The notes beneath the pieces were generated by a model. That model was not told the DNA's origin and did not search any database. It worked only from the letters and a program-made list of their open reading frames with translations. Both the position numbers and the translations under genes were made by a program. From Leptolyngbya sp. SIOISBB (GTDB taxonomy: Bacteria > Cyanobacteriota > Cyanobacteriia > Phormidesmidales > Phormidesmidaceae), in assembly GCA_010671905.1 (NCBI GenBank), contig JAAHII010000001.1, positions 3,720,001-3,784,000 of the forward strand: a stretch of DNA of 64,000 bases. The letters run 5' to 3'. Position 1 is the first letter of the stretch; every line of letters begins with the position of its first letter. Shown here in pieces: positions 52,743-61,262 of the stretch.

Positions 52743-54116
52743 TCATTCGACTGTGGTGACGGGTTGACCAGGGATCAAGCGGTGAACGCCATCGGCAACA
52801 ATGCGATCTCCCGGTTGCACCGTGCCTCTAACAAAGACGCGTAATCCTTCCTGGGTGGTATCCTTGCGGCTTTCTTCATGCAAAATCTCGACGCTTTTAG
52901 GCTGCACAATGTCGGGTTCTGTTTCTGAGTCCGCTGGCATTACCACATACACACTCCACAGACCACGAATATCTTGGATCAATGCCTGAGCGGGTAGCCA
53001 CATGCCTTCTGTGGGAATGGTTTCGGTGATTCCTACACGAGCGGTTTGACCGAGATTCACAGCCGTTAACGCTGTCGGTTCTAGTTGAAAGACCACCAAT
53101 TGGGTACGAGTATCGGGATCAATTTCTGGCAGTAAAGATTTCACCGTTGCGTTGTAACTGGTATCCCCTAGAGTCACGGTTACTGGAGTGCCCGCAGTCA
53201 AGCGCTGCGCCGCCGTTTCCGGCAGGCCGATGCGGGCTTCGGGAGCTTGGTTTTCCACCAACCGCACGACGGACTGGCCCGCGCCGACCACTACGCCTTC
53301 ATCCACGGACTGCGCCGCCACAATGCCGTCAAAGGGAGCGATGAGGGTACTTTTATTCAAGTCAACGTCCAAGTCGGCAATGCTGGCGACCAACTGGTCA
53401 ACCACCGCCTGCTGAGCCGCGATTTGTTCAGGACGGGTGCCGTTGCGCAGCTCATTCAAATTGCTTTGGGCACGATCGCGACGGGCCTCCAGAGTTTCTG
53501 CCCCAAAGGCAAACTCATCGAGCTGTTCGCGGGAGATCGCCCCCTCGGCATAGAGGAATTCTCGCCGCGATCGCTGCTGTTGTTGCAGCTGTAGCTGGTT
53601 CTCAAAGTCGCGGACTTCGGCCTCAGCGGCGGCGATATCTTCCTGGCGCGCTCCCCGTTCTAACTCCAACAGTTGAGCTTGGGCAGCGGCTAGCTGTGCC
53701 TCTAACTGACGCTTCTGAGTCTGCAGGCTGGCGGTATCAAGTTGGGCCAGGGATTGTCCTGCCGTGACGCGATCGCCCTCTGCGACCAAAACCTGCACCA
53801 GTTCCCCACCCCGCGTAAAGCCCAAATCACTGCTGCGCAGGGCGGCGATTTCCCCAGTGTAGGACCGTGATACGGTGTAGCTTGCTGCCGCTTCCACGGT
53901 CAACGTTTCCACCGACAAGGGCCGGGCCGCCGCGACTTCAGTCGCCGACTCTGAAGCGGTGAGTTGCGCTTGCACAATCGGGGTGCAGATCGCAAATAGT
54001 AAGCCCACGGCTCCGAGGCCGAGCCAGCGCCGCGATCGCGATGCTGGTTTTGCCGGACTAAGCGACTGGGAGTGAGTGTTAGCAGCGGTGTCTGGTGGGG
54101 AAACCGGGTGAGACAT
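52743..54116 (-). CDS. RND efflux periplasmic adaptor (membrane-fusion protein)
   Basis: A 457-residue HlyD/AcrA-type adaptor. A single N-terminal anchor or uncleaved signal (about 30-50, WLGLGAVGLLFAICTPIVQA) is followed by a lipoyl half (GEIAALRSSDLGF; VLVAEGDRVTAGQSLAQLD), a long alpha-hairpin coiled coil (about 125-240; QLEAQLAAAQAQLLELERGA), the second lipoyl half (STLIAPFDGIVAAQSVDEG) and beta-barrel and membrane-proximal domains. It bridges the pump to an outer-membrane TolC-type channel, which is not in the window. It is upstream of the pump gene. Confidence 0.88.
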   Translation of the reverse strand: MSHPVSPPDTAANTHSQSLSPAKPASRSRRWLGLGAVGLLFAICTPIVQAQLTASESATEVAAARPLSVETLTVEAAASYTVSRSYTGEIAALRSSDLGFTRGGELVQVLVAEGDRVTAGQSLAQLDTASLQTQKRQLEAQLAAAQAQLLELERGARQEDIAAAEAEVRDFENQLQLQQQQRSRREFLYAEGAISREQLDEFAFGAETLEARRDRAQSNLNELRNGTRPEQIAAQQAVVDQLVASIADLDVDLNKSTLIAPFDGIVAAQSVDEGVVVGAGQSVVRLVENQAPEARIGLPETAAQRLTAGTPVTVTLGDTSYNATVKSLLPEIDPDTRTQLVVFQLEPTALTAVNLGQTARVGITETIPTEGMWLPAQALIQDIRGLWSVYVVMPADSETEPDIVQPKSVEILHEESRKDTTQEGLRVFVRGTVQPGDRIVADGVHRLIPGQPVTTVE

Positions 54117-54179
54117 CTGGGGTTCTCCAAGGAATAGTGATCAACAAATCAGAACAGGGGAAACCGTGACGGAGCGGGT

Positions 54180-54758
54180 TTAAGTGCCGGGGCGCTTCTG
54201 GTTTTGCGCCGCGAGTTCGGCGGTTTCTTGAAGGCGTTTGGCGCGGGTCTTGGGGGTTTTGGCCAGCTTGATCCAGCGCAAAATATTGCGGCGGCTGGAG
54301 GGAGAAAAGGCATCAAAATTTTCCTGAGCTGGGGGATGCTTTTCTAGAACCGCGATCAGGTCGTCGGGTTTGATCAGGGCATCCACGTCATCCATAAAAT
54401 TCCACAGGCCATTGCGCTTGGACTCCGCGATCGCGGCTAGCCCAGCAGGCTGCATCTGCCCCGTCTCAATCAGTTTGGCGGCTCGGTCTTTATAGGTTTT
54501 GGCCCAATGCTGAGTCTGGCGGGGGGAAATCATTTGCATCGTGCGCTCTTCGTCCAGTTGGCGACGAATGCCGTCAACCCAGCCAAAACAGAGCACTTCA
54601 TCCAAAATGTCCTGTACGGAAACGTAGCGCTGACCCATGTGTTTCTTGTAGGTCACCAGCCAAACGCTGTCGCTTTGGGTATGGTGGGCCATCAACCATG
54701 CGCGCAATTGCTGCTTGGAGGTCACCTCTACCTGGGCGAAATTCTCAGTCTTGATCAT
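54180..54758 (-). CDS. YdeI/OmpD-associated family protein
   Basis: A 192-residue protein of the YdeI family (bacteriocin-protection/OmpD-associated in other bacteria; actual role unclear). Motifs: SVWLVTYKKHMGQRYVSVQDILDEVLCFGWVDG (in part), ISPRQTQHWAKTYKDRAAKLI, and FSPSSRRNILRWIKLAKTPKTRAKRL, which is the usual C-terminus. ATG 54758 is chosen; the frame upstream to 54878 overlaps the DUF2461 gene and lacks family support. It lies 38 bases after the DUF2461 stop, on the same strand. Confidence 0.78.
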   Translation of the reverse strand: MIKTENFAQVEVTSKQQLRAWLMAHHTQSDSVWLVTYKKHMGQRYVSVQDILDEVLCFGWVDGIRRQLDEERTMQMISPRQTQHWAKTYKDRAAKLIETGQMQPAGLAAIAESKRNGLWNFMDDVDALIKPDDLIAVLEKHPPAQENFDAFSPSSRRNILRWIKLAKTPKTRAKRLQETAELAAQNQKRPGT

Positions 54759-54796
54759 GATTCGTCTTAAGTAAGTAGTGTCAGCCCGATATCGCG

Positions 54797-55480
54797 TCAG
54801 GGGGATGTTTGGGCGGCTTTCGCAGCGCGGCCAAATTCCAGCAGGGAGGCGCAATTTTTGGCATATTCCACGATGCAATCGACAATGTCGCCCTCAATCC
54901 AAGCGCCTTTGCCGAGCGACACCTCAACGATGAAGCTCTTCAACTTCAAATAATCGGCGTATTCGTGATGTTCGTATTGCCCATAGCCCCGGGGCATGGT
55001 GGTCAGTTTGTCAGTGTCGCTGAGGGACAAATCAGCCTGGCTGAGGTCTTGCAAGACGCGAGCGAATTCCGTGGGGCGGTCAATGATGAGATCGCGCAAC
55101 GGTGCTAACTCAGCCGCCTTGAGCTGATAAAAGCCACAGACGATCATGCCGCCTGAGCTATCGAGATGCACATAAATCAATCCCGCTTTTTCCGCTTTGG
55201 TGCCTGAGGGGGTCAGCACGCCGCTGATGTGGGTGCTGTAGGGCGATTTGTCTTTAGAAAATCGGATATCGCGATGCTGGCGGAACATCGTTTTGGCCCC
55301 ACCCGCCAGCGGCGCATCAGTTTCCTCCAGCTGTTCCGTCACTCTTTCCAAGACCCCGGCAAAGGGCTCTCTCAAATAGTCTTCAAACTCTCGACGGTGT
55401 TCGTCATACCAGGCTTTTTCATTATTGGCTGCCAGCCCTTGCAGCAGCTCAAACGACTTGTGTGTGAAGTTCGGTTCCAT
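54797..55480 (-). CDS. DUF2461 family protein
   Basis: A 227-residue protein of DUF2461 (TIGR02453), of unknown function. It begins MEPNFTHKSFELLQGLAANN, then WYDEHRREFEDYLREPFAGVL, FRQHRDIRFSKDKSPYSTHI and IYVHLDSSGGMIVCGFYQ, all typical of the family. The true start is ATG 55480, since the sequence upstream to 55576 is not conserved. It forms a leftward pair with the YdeI-like gene, opposite a LysR gene. Confidence 0.82.
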   Translation of the reverse strand: MEPNFTHKSFELLQGLAANNEKAWYDEHRREFEDYLREPFAGVLERVTEQLEETDAPLAGGAKTMFRQHRDIRFSKDKSPYSTHISGVLTPSGTKAEKAGLIYVHLDSSGGMIVCGFYQLKAAELAPLRDLIIDRPTEFARVLQDLSQADLSLSDTDKLTTMPRGYGQYEHHEYADYLKLKSFIVEVSLGKGAWIEGDIVDCIVEYAKNCASLLEFGRAAKAAQTSP

Positions 55481-55587
55481 TCGTGCAATCTCTGAATACC
55501 GACGCAATGATCCGGCAACCCTCGTTGGGACACGGGGGCCGTTTCCTTTGAATAAAGACCAATCAATGCTTATCAATACTTAACACG

Positions 55588-55609
55588 ATATTGATTACAA
55601 AACCAATAT
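55588..55609. promoter_or_regulatory. Inverted repeat ATATTG-N10-CAATAT, possible LysR box
   Basis: Perfect 6-base arms in the AT-rich gap between the divergent DUF2461 and LysR genes, 36 bases before the LysR start. LysR regulators often bind such interrupted dyads (T-N11-A) in the shared region and control the divergent gene. Confidence 0.55.
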
Positions 55610-55644
55610 AAGATTTAGATGATCTCATACCAAAAATTGCATCA

Positions 55645-56511
55645 ATGAATCTGAAGACCTTAAGCGCGTTCATTGTGTTGGCCGAAGAGTTGCACTTTGG
55701 TCGGGCGGCTCATCAGTGCGGTATATCGCAACCAGCGATGAGTCGTTTGCTCAGCGACCTCGAAGCCGATTTGGGGGTCAAGCTGCTGCGCCGTACTTCT
55801 CGCGAGGTCTCTCTGACTTCGGCGGGGCGGGCCTTCCTCGACTCGGCTAGGAAATCCGTCACCTATGCCGATATGGCGGTACGGGCAGCCAAAGCCGGAG
55901 CCGTTGACGGCATCGACTCGCTGCGAGTGGGGATGAGTATTGGCACCGCTCAGCCATTGGTCGGTCGGCTGATGGCACAATTCAAACGCGCCCATCCTGA
56001 AGCTCGCGTCACCCTGAGTCAGGTCGATGAACGCTCGCTGGGGTCGGCATTAACGAGCGGAGAGATTGATGTGGCGATCGCATGGGAGGTCTCTATTCCC
56101 ACCGGCATCTCGCGCCAGCATTTAGGGACAGTGCCGATGGCCGTGTTGGTGCCAGTGGGGCACCCCCTAGAACACCATGAGCCTGTGCAATTTGCTGATC
56201 TGGCGGACTACCCGATCATTTTGCCTGCCCGCGATCGCCAGCCAATTATTTACGATACCTATCGACGCTATACCGCTGAGGTGGGCTTTGAACCGGAGAT
56301 TGCGATCGATGTTTCCACCATGTCAGACACCTTGGCGATGGTGGCTGGCGGCGTTGGGGTGGGTAATGCCCCCGTCGTACCAGGCCTAAACTATCCTGGC
56401 GTTTCCGTCCTGAAGCAAGAACCGTTGTTTGAGCTGAACTATGAATTGGCCTGGGCTAACACCATGCCTGCGGTTGAAAGTCTGCTCAAGCTTTGCGAGT
56501 TGGATTATTGA
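55645..56511 (+). CDS. LysR family transcriptional regulator
   Basis: A 288-residue regulator. The N-terminal winged helix-turn-helix is at about 3-60 (LKTLSAFIVLAEELHFGRAA; CGISQPAMSRLLSDLEADLG; TSREVSLTSAGRAFL), and the ligand-binding domain is at about 90-288 (LRVGMSIGTAQPLVG; IDVAIAWE; LADYPIILPARDRQP; MVAGGVGVGNAP). The effector is unknown. It is divergent from the DUF2461/YdeI pair with an inverted repeat between, which suggests that it controls that pair and itself. Confidence 0.9.
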   Translation: MNLKTLSAFIVLAEELHFGRAAHQCGISQPAMSRLLSDLEADLGVKLLRRTSREVSLTSAGRAFLDSARKSVTYADMAVRAAKAGAVDGIDSLRVGMSIGTAQPLVGRLMAQFKRAHPEARVTLSQVDERSLGSALTSGEIDVAIAWEVSIPTGISRQHLGTVPMAVLVPVGHPLEHHEPVQFADLADYPIILPARDRQPIIYDTYRRYTAEVGFEPEIAIDVSTMSDTLAMVAGGVGVGNAPVVPGLNYPGVSVLKQEPLFELNYELAWANTMPAVESLLKLCELDY

Positions 56512-56531
56512 TGCTCTAATTTGCTCCAAGC

Positions 56532-56636
56532 TATAGCAGAATGCGGAATGCGGAGGTCGGAATGCGGAATTGAAATGCTTTCCAGAAAGTGGTTGCAACC
56601 ATCCAAGGTGACCTAATCAAACTGCGGCTTGCTATA
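56532..56636 (+). repeat. Dispersed ~105-bp repeat family 1, copy B
   Basis: The ends TATAGCA (56532-56538) and TGCTATA (56630-56636) are perfect inverted repeats. The interior has three GAATGCGGA-type units, then CCAGAAAGTGGTTGCAACCATC and ACCTAATCAAACTGCGG. It lies between the LysR gene and asnS. Homologous to copies A (33.2 kb) and C (62.4 kb, reversed). Confidence 0.85.
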
Positions 56637-56719
56637 TCTCCCGATGTCGGATGGACTAAAGCTGCTCAAGAATGCTCACAGCCTAGGTAGAACGCCGCGC
56701 GACCTATACCGATGCATCA

Positions 56720-58108
56720 CTAAAACTCGATATTGTCGGGCGTGCGAGGAAAGGGGATCACATCGCGAATGTTGCTCATGCCCGTCATGAATTGGACGAG
56801 GCGTTCAAACCCGAGGCCAAAGCCCGCATGGGGAACGGTGCCATAGCGGCGGAGGTCGAGATACCACCAATAGGCCTCACGGGGCAGTCCGGCCTCATCA
56901 ATGCGGGGTTCTAAGACATCCAGTCGTTCTTCCCGTTGAGAACCGCCGATGATTTCACCCACCTTGGGAGCCAGCACGTCCATGGCGGCCACGGTTTTCT
57001 GGTCATCATTGAGCCGCATGTAAAAGGCTTTGATGGCCGCTGGATAGTCCGTTACGATGACCGGTTTTGTGAACAAGTCTTCCGCCAGATAGCGCTCATG
57101 CTCTGACTGTAAATCGATGCCCCACTCCACGGGGAATTCAAATTTTTTGTCGGCTGTAAGCAGTAAATCTACCGCTTCGGTATAGGTGATGCGGGCGAAT
57201 TCATTATTGATGATGTTCTCGGCGGTGGCTAAAACTGAGTCATCAATGCGCTGGTTGAAGAACGCCATGTCGTCTTCGCACTGCTCTAGCACCGACTTGA
57301 AGATATATTTGAGGAAATCTTCAGCGAGATCAGCGTTGCCCATCAGGTCACAAAACGCCATCTCGGGCTCAATCATCCAAAACTCCGCCAGATGACGGGA
57401 AGTATTGGAATTTTCGGCCCGAAAGGTCGGGCCAAAGGTGTAGACGTTGGTAAACGCCATCGCCATGATTTCGGCTTCGAGTTGGCCGCTGACGGTGAGA
57501 TATGCGGACTTGCCAAAAAAGTCTTGGTCAACGTCCACGCTGCTATTTTTATTGAGGGGTGGCTGATTGAGGTTCAGGCTGGTGACGGTGAACATTTCCC
57601 CCGCGCCTTCACAATCGCTGGCGGTCAAGATGGGGGTATGGACCCACATAAAGCCCCGTTCCCGAAAGAAATCATGAACGGCTTGGGCACAGGCGTTACG
57701 GACCCGAAAGACCGCCCCGAGGGTATTGGTGCGAGATCGCAAATGCCCCATCGTCCGCAAAAACTCGAAACTGTGGCGCTTCTTTTGTAGTGGATAGGTT
57801 TCGTCGGCGCTGCCAAAGACTGTGATCCCCTCCGCCTTCACCTCAATGCGCTGACCTTTGGCGGGAGATTCAACGACTGTACCGGCAATCTCGACGGACG
57901 CGCCGGTTGCAATTTGCCCGATAATCGCCTCATAATCCGCCAGGTCTGAGTCGGCTACGATTTGTAGTCCTCCCATGCAAGAACCATCGTTGACGTTGAT
58001 GAAGCACAATGATTTTTGGGCTCTCTTGGTGCGCACCCAGCCTTGAATGGTCACGGTGTCGCCGGGGTGCCCTGATTTGAGCAAATCGGAAATGCGAGTG
58101 ACAGCCAT
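56720..58108 (-). CDS. asnS: Asparaginyl-tRNA synthetase
   Basis: A 462-residue class IIb synthetase. The N-terminal OB anticodon-binding domain is at about 1-115 ([20 protein letters not shown]), and the catalytic domain follows with motif 1 near [16 protein letters not shown], motif 2 [29 protein letters not shown] (in part) and motif 3 [15 protein letters not shown]. The WMIEPEMAF segment and the length distinguish AsnRS from AspRS. ATG 58108 gives [10 protein letters not shown]; a frame nine codons longer has no support. Confidence 0.95.
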   Translation of the reverse strand: MAVTRISDLLKSGHPGDTVTIQGWVRTKRAQKSLCFINVNDGSCMGGLQIVADSDLADYEAIIGQIATGASVEIAGTVVESPAKGQRIEVKAEGITVFGSADETYPLQKKRHSFEFLRTMGHLRSRTNTLGAVFRVRNACAQAVHDFFRERGFMWVHTPILTASDCEGAGEMFTVTSLNLNQPPLNKNSSVDVDQDFFGKSAYLTVSGQLEAEIMAMAFTNVYTFGPTFRAENSNTSRHLAEFWMIEPEMAFCDLMGNADLAEDFLKYIFKSVLEQCEDDMAFFNQRIDDSVLATAENIINNEFARITYTEAVDLLLTADKKFEFPVEWGIDLQSEHERYLAEDLFTKPVIVTDYPAAIKAFYMRLNDDQKTVAAMDVLAPKVGEIIGGSQREERLDVLEPRIDEAGLPREAYWWYLDLRRYGTVPHAGFGLGFERLVQFMTGMSNIRDVIPFPRTPDNIEF

Positions 58109-58251
58109 AGCGTGTGAATAGAGGAGATATTGCAATCTACGTTAACAGTCTAGAGCTACCGTAGCGTAGTCTCTGCAGTGTGGCGACGCGATACAGCATC
58201 TTGATGCCAAGCAAGCTGCTTGGTGTGGCAGCGCAATATTTTGAGAACTCG

Positions 58252-58647
58252 TTAGCGGGTGGCGATCGCATGTAGTATCCAGCCCAGAATGATCCCCAAG
58301 CCGCCATAGCGAACTGCCTGCCAAAAGGGTTCACGTAGCGATTGCCAGTCAAAAACCTGGCTTTCGAGCTGGATTTCGAGATCGTGTAGCCGCTGCTGTA
58401 GTTGCTTGAGAGCTTCAGGACTCAGTCCTGACACCTGCATGTTTTCTTCAATCTGAGCCTTTTGGGCTTGCAGTTCTCGTACCTGATTAAAGCGTTGCCG
58501 TAATACCTCAACGGACGTTTCTAACTGGGTCAAGGCGGCATCAAAACTGTGCCAATCCTGATCGGGCGACGAAGATGAAAAGGCCCCCCGTGTTTGCCAG
58601 CGATCGTGTCTTTGGTGCTGACGCACACGCCTCAATCGGCGATTCAT
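58252..58647 (-). CDS. Coiled-coil protein with C-terminal transmembrane anchor
   Basis: A 131-residue protein. A basic N-terminus (MNRRLRRVRQHQRHDR) is followed by a coiled coil at about 35-95 (LTQLETSVEVLRQRFNQVRE; LKQLQQRLHDLEIQLESQ) and one C-terminal membrane helix (YGGLGIILGWILHAIA). No family was recognised, but similar tail-anchored coiled-coil proteins are found in cyanobacteria. It is divergent from the DUF6439-like gene with only ~60 bases between the starts. CCAAGCA-AGC-TGCTTGG, a perfect hairpin, lies just after the gene at 58207-58223. Confidence 0.55.
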   Translation of the reverse strand: MNRRLRRVRQHQRHDRWQTRGAFSSSSPDQDWHSFDAALTQLETSVEVLRQRFNQVRELQAQKAQIEENMQVSGLSPEALKQLQQRLHDLEIQLESQVFDWQSLREPFWQAVRYGGLGIILGWILHAIATR

Positions 58648-58708
58648 ATGCACAATGGAAGATGAAGAACGTAGCGCTCATCATACCCACATTTACGACC
58701 AGCCCATC

Positions 58709-58978
58709 ATGACTTCTCCCACTTCTAACGCTAATATCCATCAATCGAGCGACCTAGAGCTCGCTCAGGCATTAGCTGCACAACTATCGATTAAGCCTAA
58801 TGATTGGCATCGACTCAATCGCAACCGTAAGATTCGGGCGCAAGAGCAGGCAGCCGCAGCATTAGTTTACTTGCTCAAAGACGAGCCAGAAGAAGCTCTG
58901 AGTCGCTTACAACAAGCCGTGGGCTGGCTAGACCAGAGCCTCACTGCGCCTCCTTGTCCCACCCATGGGAAGAAGTAG
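58709..58978 (+). CDS. DUF6439-like conserved cyanobacterial protein
   Basis: An 89-residue, mostly helical protein. The core DWHRLNRNRKIRAQEQAAAA, LVYLLKDEPEEALSRLQQAV and GWLDQSLTAPPCPTHG is highly conserved among cyanobacteria; I recall it as DUF6439. The function is unknown. ATG 58709 is preferred; ATG 58655 would leave only seven bases to the divergent start. Confidence 0.65.
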   Translation: MTSPTSNANIHQSSDLELAQALAAQLSIKPNDWHRLNRNRKIRAQEQAAAALVYLLKDEPEEALSRLQQAVGWLDQSLTAPPCPTHGKK

Positions 58979-58985
58979 GTCGCCT

Positions 58986-59441
58986 TTAGCAAACTAAGGG
59001 TAGACCAAACCAACGGTGAATGTGTTTACAGAGGTGCAGTTCTCGCCCACCGCGACTCCACTGCACTTCATCAAAAATTTGGTTCAAGATATACAGGCCG
59101 CGGCCGCATTCATCAACAGCGATTTCGTCAGGAGTGGCTGCATCAGCACAATCGCAGCAGCAATTCTCAAAGTCGAACCCGCCTCCTTGATCCTCAATAA
59201 TCCACCAATATTGATTTCCAGAGGTTTTGTAGCGAACCGAAATCACCTTTCGAGGATCAAGGTGGTTGCCGTGTTTGACGGCATTGACGAGTGCCTCTTG
59301 CAGCCCTAAGCGAACTTCGGCTTGCCATTTGTGCGGCACTCTATCCATCAACCGGTCAAGAATTGGGCAAAGATAAAGTGTAGAAACAAAGCTCAGACTG
59401 CCCCAATGTGGCTGAATGGAGGGCTGGAAAAGAGCTACCAC
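58986..59441 (-). CDS. Anti-sigma-factor-type ATP-binding protein (RsbW/SpoIIAB-like)
   Basis: A 151-residue GHKL-fold protein. The N-box is EALVNAVKHGNHLD, the G1 box IEDQGGGFD, the G2 box DECGRGLYIL. Proteins of this kind act as serine kinases or anti-sigma factors in partner switching, with SpoIIE-type phosphatases as opponents. GTG start at 59441, with GGAGG (59449-59453) eight bases upstream. A Cys-rich loop (FENCCCDCADA) between G1 and G2 is odd and could bind metal or sense redox. It is convergent with the DUF6439-like gene, eight bases apart. Confidence 0.8.
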   Translation of the reverse strand: MVALFQPSIQPHWGSLSFVSTLYLCPILDRLMDRVPHKWQAEVRLGLQEALVNAVKHGNHLDPRKVISVRYKTSGNQYWWIIEDQGGGFDFENCCCDCADAATPDEIAVDECGRGLYILNQIFDEVQWSRGGRELHLCKHIHRWFGLPLVC

Positions 59442-59859
59442 TGGATGTCCTCCAGAGAACTAATAAAACTTTACAGACGGGGAAAAATTAGGCTTTCAGA
59501 AACAATGAAGATTTCAGACAGGGAACTTAAAGTAGTGGATGTTAATAACCTGGAATGCCTGTAGGGCTTACGGTTGACTCAAAATTGGCTCGGGGATTTA
59601 TTAAATTCTTCTCATATTATATCAATAGAATCCCGCGAGACTGCTACTGAGTGAGGTGACACAATCACTTCATCAATGGAAAGCTAAATATTTTTATACA
59701 GAGATATTCCTCGCAAAATTGTTATCCAAGTGACAAAAGCTGGTTGCAAATCGTTTGCCCTGGACAAATCATCCTGCAGTTAAGCAGGCGCTGCTCTCAG
59801 TTCAAAGGTTGTTATTCCAGCACTGTTTGATGGAGGGTTACCTTCGAGCACGCAGAAGG
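59442..59859. other. AT-rich intergenic region, no gene seen
   Basis: About 418 bases between the anti-sigma-type gene and the HEAT-repeat gene (both leftward). A rightward frame at 59322-59564 has no family features. No hairpins with U-tracts were found. Confidence 0.45.
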
Positions 59860-60522
59860 TTATTCAGGAATATAACGTTTCGCAGTGTCAGCCACGGCAG
59901 AAGACGTATCTTGCCTGAGTCGCTCTAGCGCAGTTGTCACCTCTGGGGTGTCAAATTGACCGAGAGCTTGAGTCACTCGATGACGAACCTGCCAATCATC
60001 TGCCTGCACATAGGGCAGTAAGAGTGGCACTGCCCGAGGATCGCCGAGTTCTCCCAGTGCCCCAATCGCTGCTGTCGAGACTAAAGTGATGTCAGACTCA
60101 AGGGCTTTGACTAAGAGGTCAAACCCTCGGGGATCGCCCAGCTCACCTAAGGCGGCCACAATGCTGAATTTCAACAGCCATTCATCCGTGGTGTCGTAGG
60201 CAGACTGCAAGTCAGTAAAGGCTTCTGTGACTTTAAGTCCGCCCAAAGCGTCCGCCGCCGCTGACTGTACGTCCGGTTCGGGATCGTTGAATAAAATATC
60301 TCGCAGCAGGCCAACCGTTTGTGGGCGATCCTGATTGCCCAGGGTATCGAGTTGGCTGACTGCGGCGTACCGCACCCGCGAGTTATCGTCTTTGCAAGCC
60401 TGCACAATCAGAGGATAGCTGCTCGCGGGATCAAGCTCACGCGCCTGATTGACACCCCTCAATCGCTCCCCTAGGTTGGATGATTCGATTAACTGCTGGA
60501 CGCTTTCGGAGGTGGGGTTCAT
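59860..60522 (-). CDS. nblB: HEAT-repeat protein, NblB-like
   Basis: A 220-residue, all-helical protein with about six HEAT/PBS-lyase-like repeats (RVRYAAVSQLDTLG; PDVQSAAADALGGLK; LLKFSIVAALGELGDPRGF; LVSTAAIGALGELGDPRAVP; WQVRHRVTQALGQF). The opening TSESVQQLIESSNLGERLRG and overall length match NblB proteins, which are needed for phycobilisome breakdown or chlorophyll turnover under stress. Other HEAT proteins (CpcE/F lyases) are possible but have different ends. It is leftward, upstream of no obvious partner. Confidence 0.72.
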   Translation of the reverse strand: MNPTSESVQQLIESSNLGERLRGVNQARELDPASSYPLIVQACKDDNSRVRYAAVSQLDTLGNQDRPQTVGLLRDILFNDPEPDVQSAAADALGGLKVTEAFTDLQSAYDTTDEWLLKFSIVAALGELGDPRGFDLLVKALESDITLVSTAAIGALGELGDPRAVPLLLPYVQADDWQVRHRVTQALGQFDTPEVTTALERLRQDTSSAVADTAKRYIPE

Positions 60523-60586
60523 GGCGTTTTCTCAGTCACAAAGGGCGGTGGGCAAAGATCTGGATCAGGCAGGGCGATCGCCTGAT

Positions 60587-61078
60587 TTATCCTGCCACGT
60601 CAGCGGAGGCATCTTGATAACTCTCAGCTAAGGCTCGCACAATATCCCCTTGGGTCAAAATGCCGACGAGGGCACCTTGCTCATCCAAGACTGGCAACCG
60701 CGTCACTTTTTTGTGGTGCATGAGTTGGGCGGCGGCTTTCAGAGAAGCGTTCGGCTGGGTGGTGGCCACTTTGTCATGGCCCATTACTTCGGCCACGGTT
60801 TGGCCCAAGGCTTTGTGGACTTCTTCGTTATAGCGAGCAGGATTTTCCAAATAGATAACGCTGTCTAGCAGCATGATGTAGGCCGGTAGTGGAGCACCTG
60901 TGACCTGCCACATCAGGTCGGCTTCCGACAAAATACCTTTTAATTCACCCTGGGTGGTCACAACTGGTAGGCCACTAATCCGGTTTTTGGCCAGGAGTTG
61001 AATGGCTTCTGGCAATGGGGTGTCAGGGGTGACAGTCAAGAGGTCACGGGTCATCACATCGGCGACCGTTTTGGTCAT
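60587..61078 (-). CDS. Two-CBS-domain protein
   Basis: A 163-residue protein with paired CBS motifs: TVADVMTRDLLTVTPDTPLP ... GLPVVTTQGELKGILSEADL, and VAEVMGHDKVATTQPNASL ... RLPVLDEQGALVGILTQGDI. It probably forms a Bateman module that binds adenine nucleotides. The segment between (LMWQVTGAPLPAYIMLLDSV; YNEEVHKALGQ) is that of the widespread stand-alone CBS family. ATG 61078 has GGGAGAG upstream. The partner protein is unknown. Confidence 0.85.
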   Translation of the reverse strand: MTKTVADVMTRDLLTVTPDTPLPEAIQLLAKNRISGLPVVTTQGELKGILSEADLMWQVTGAPLPAYIMLLDSVIYLENPARYNEEVHKALGQTVAEVMGHDKVATTQPNASLKAAAQLMHHKKVTRLPVLDEQGALVGILTQGDIVRALAESYQDASADVAG

Positions 61079-61262
61079 CTGAGTCTCTCCCAGGTCAAGG
61101 TCAGTTATGGCGGTTCCGGTATCAGCGAGAAAACCCATGCGCTCTGCGAGTCACCGCGAAGCTTGAACAACTGGTGGGTCGTGAGGAAATCTCCTCAAGC
61201 TGGCCCGACTGCCAAACGTTACTTTCATTCTAGGGAACTGCCCCCAGGGAACCGGACTGCCG

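Noticed and set aside
59322-59564. 80-residue rightward frame
   Set aside because: Half of it overlaps the anti-sigma-type gene antisense; no motif or conserved pattern.
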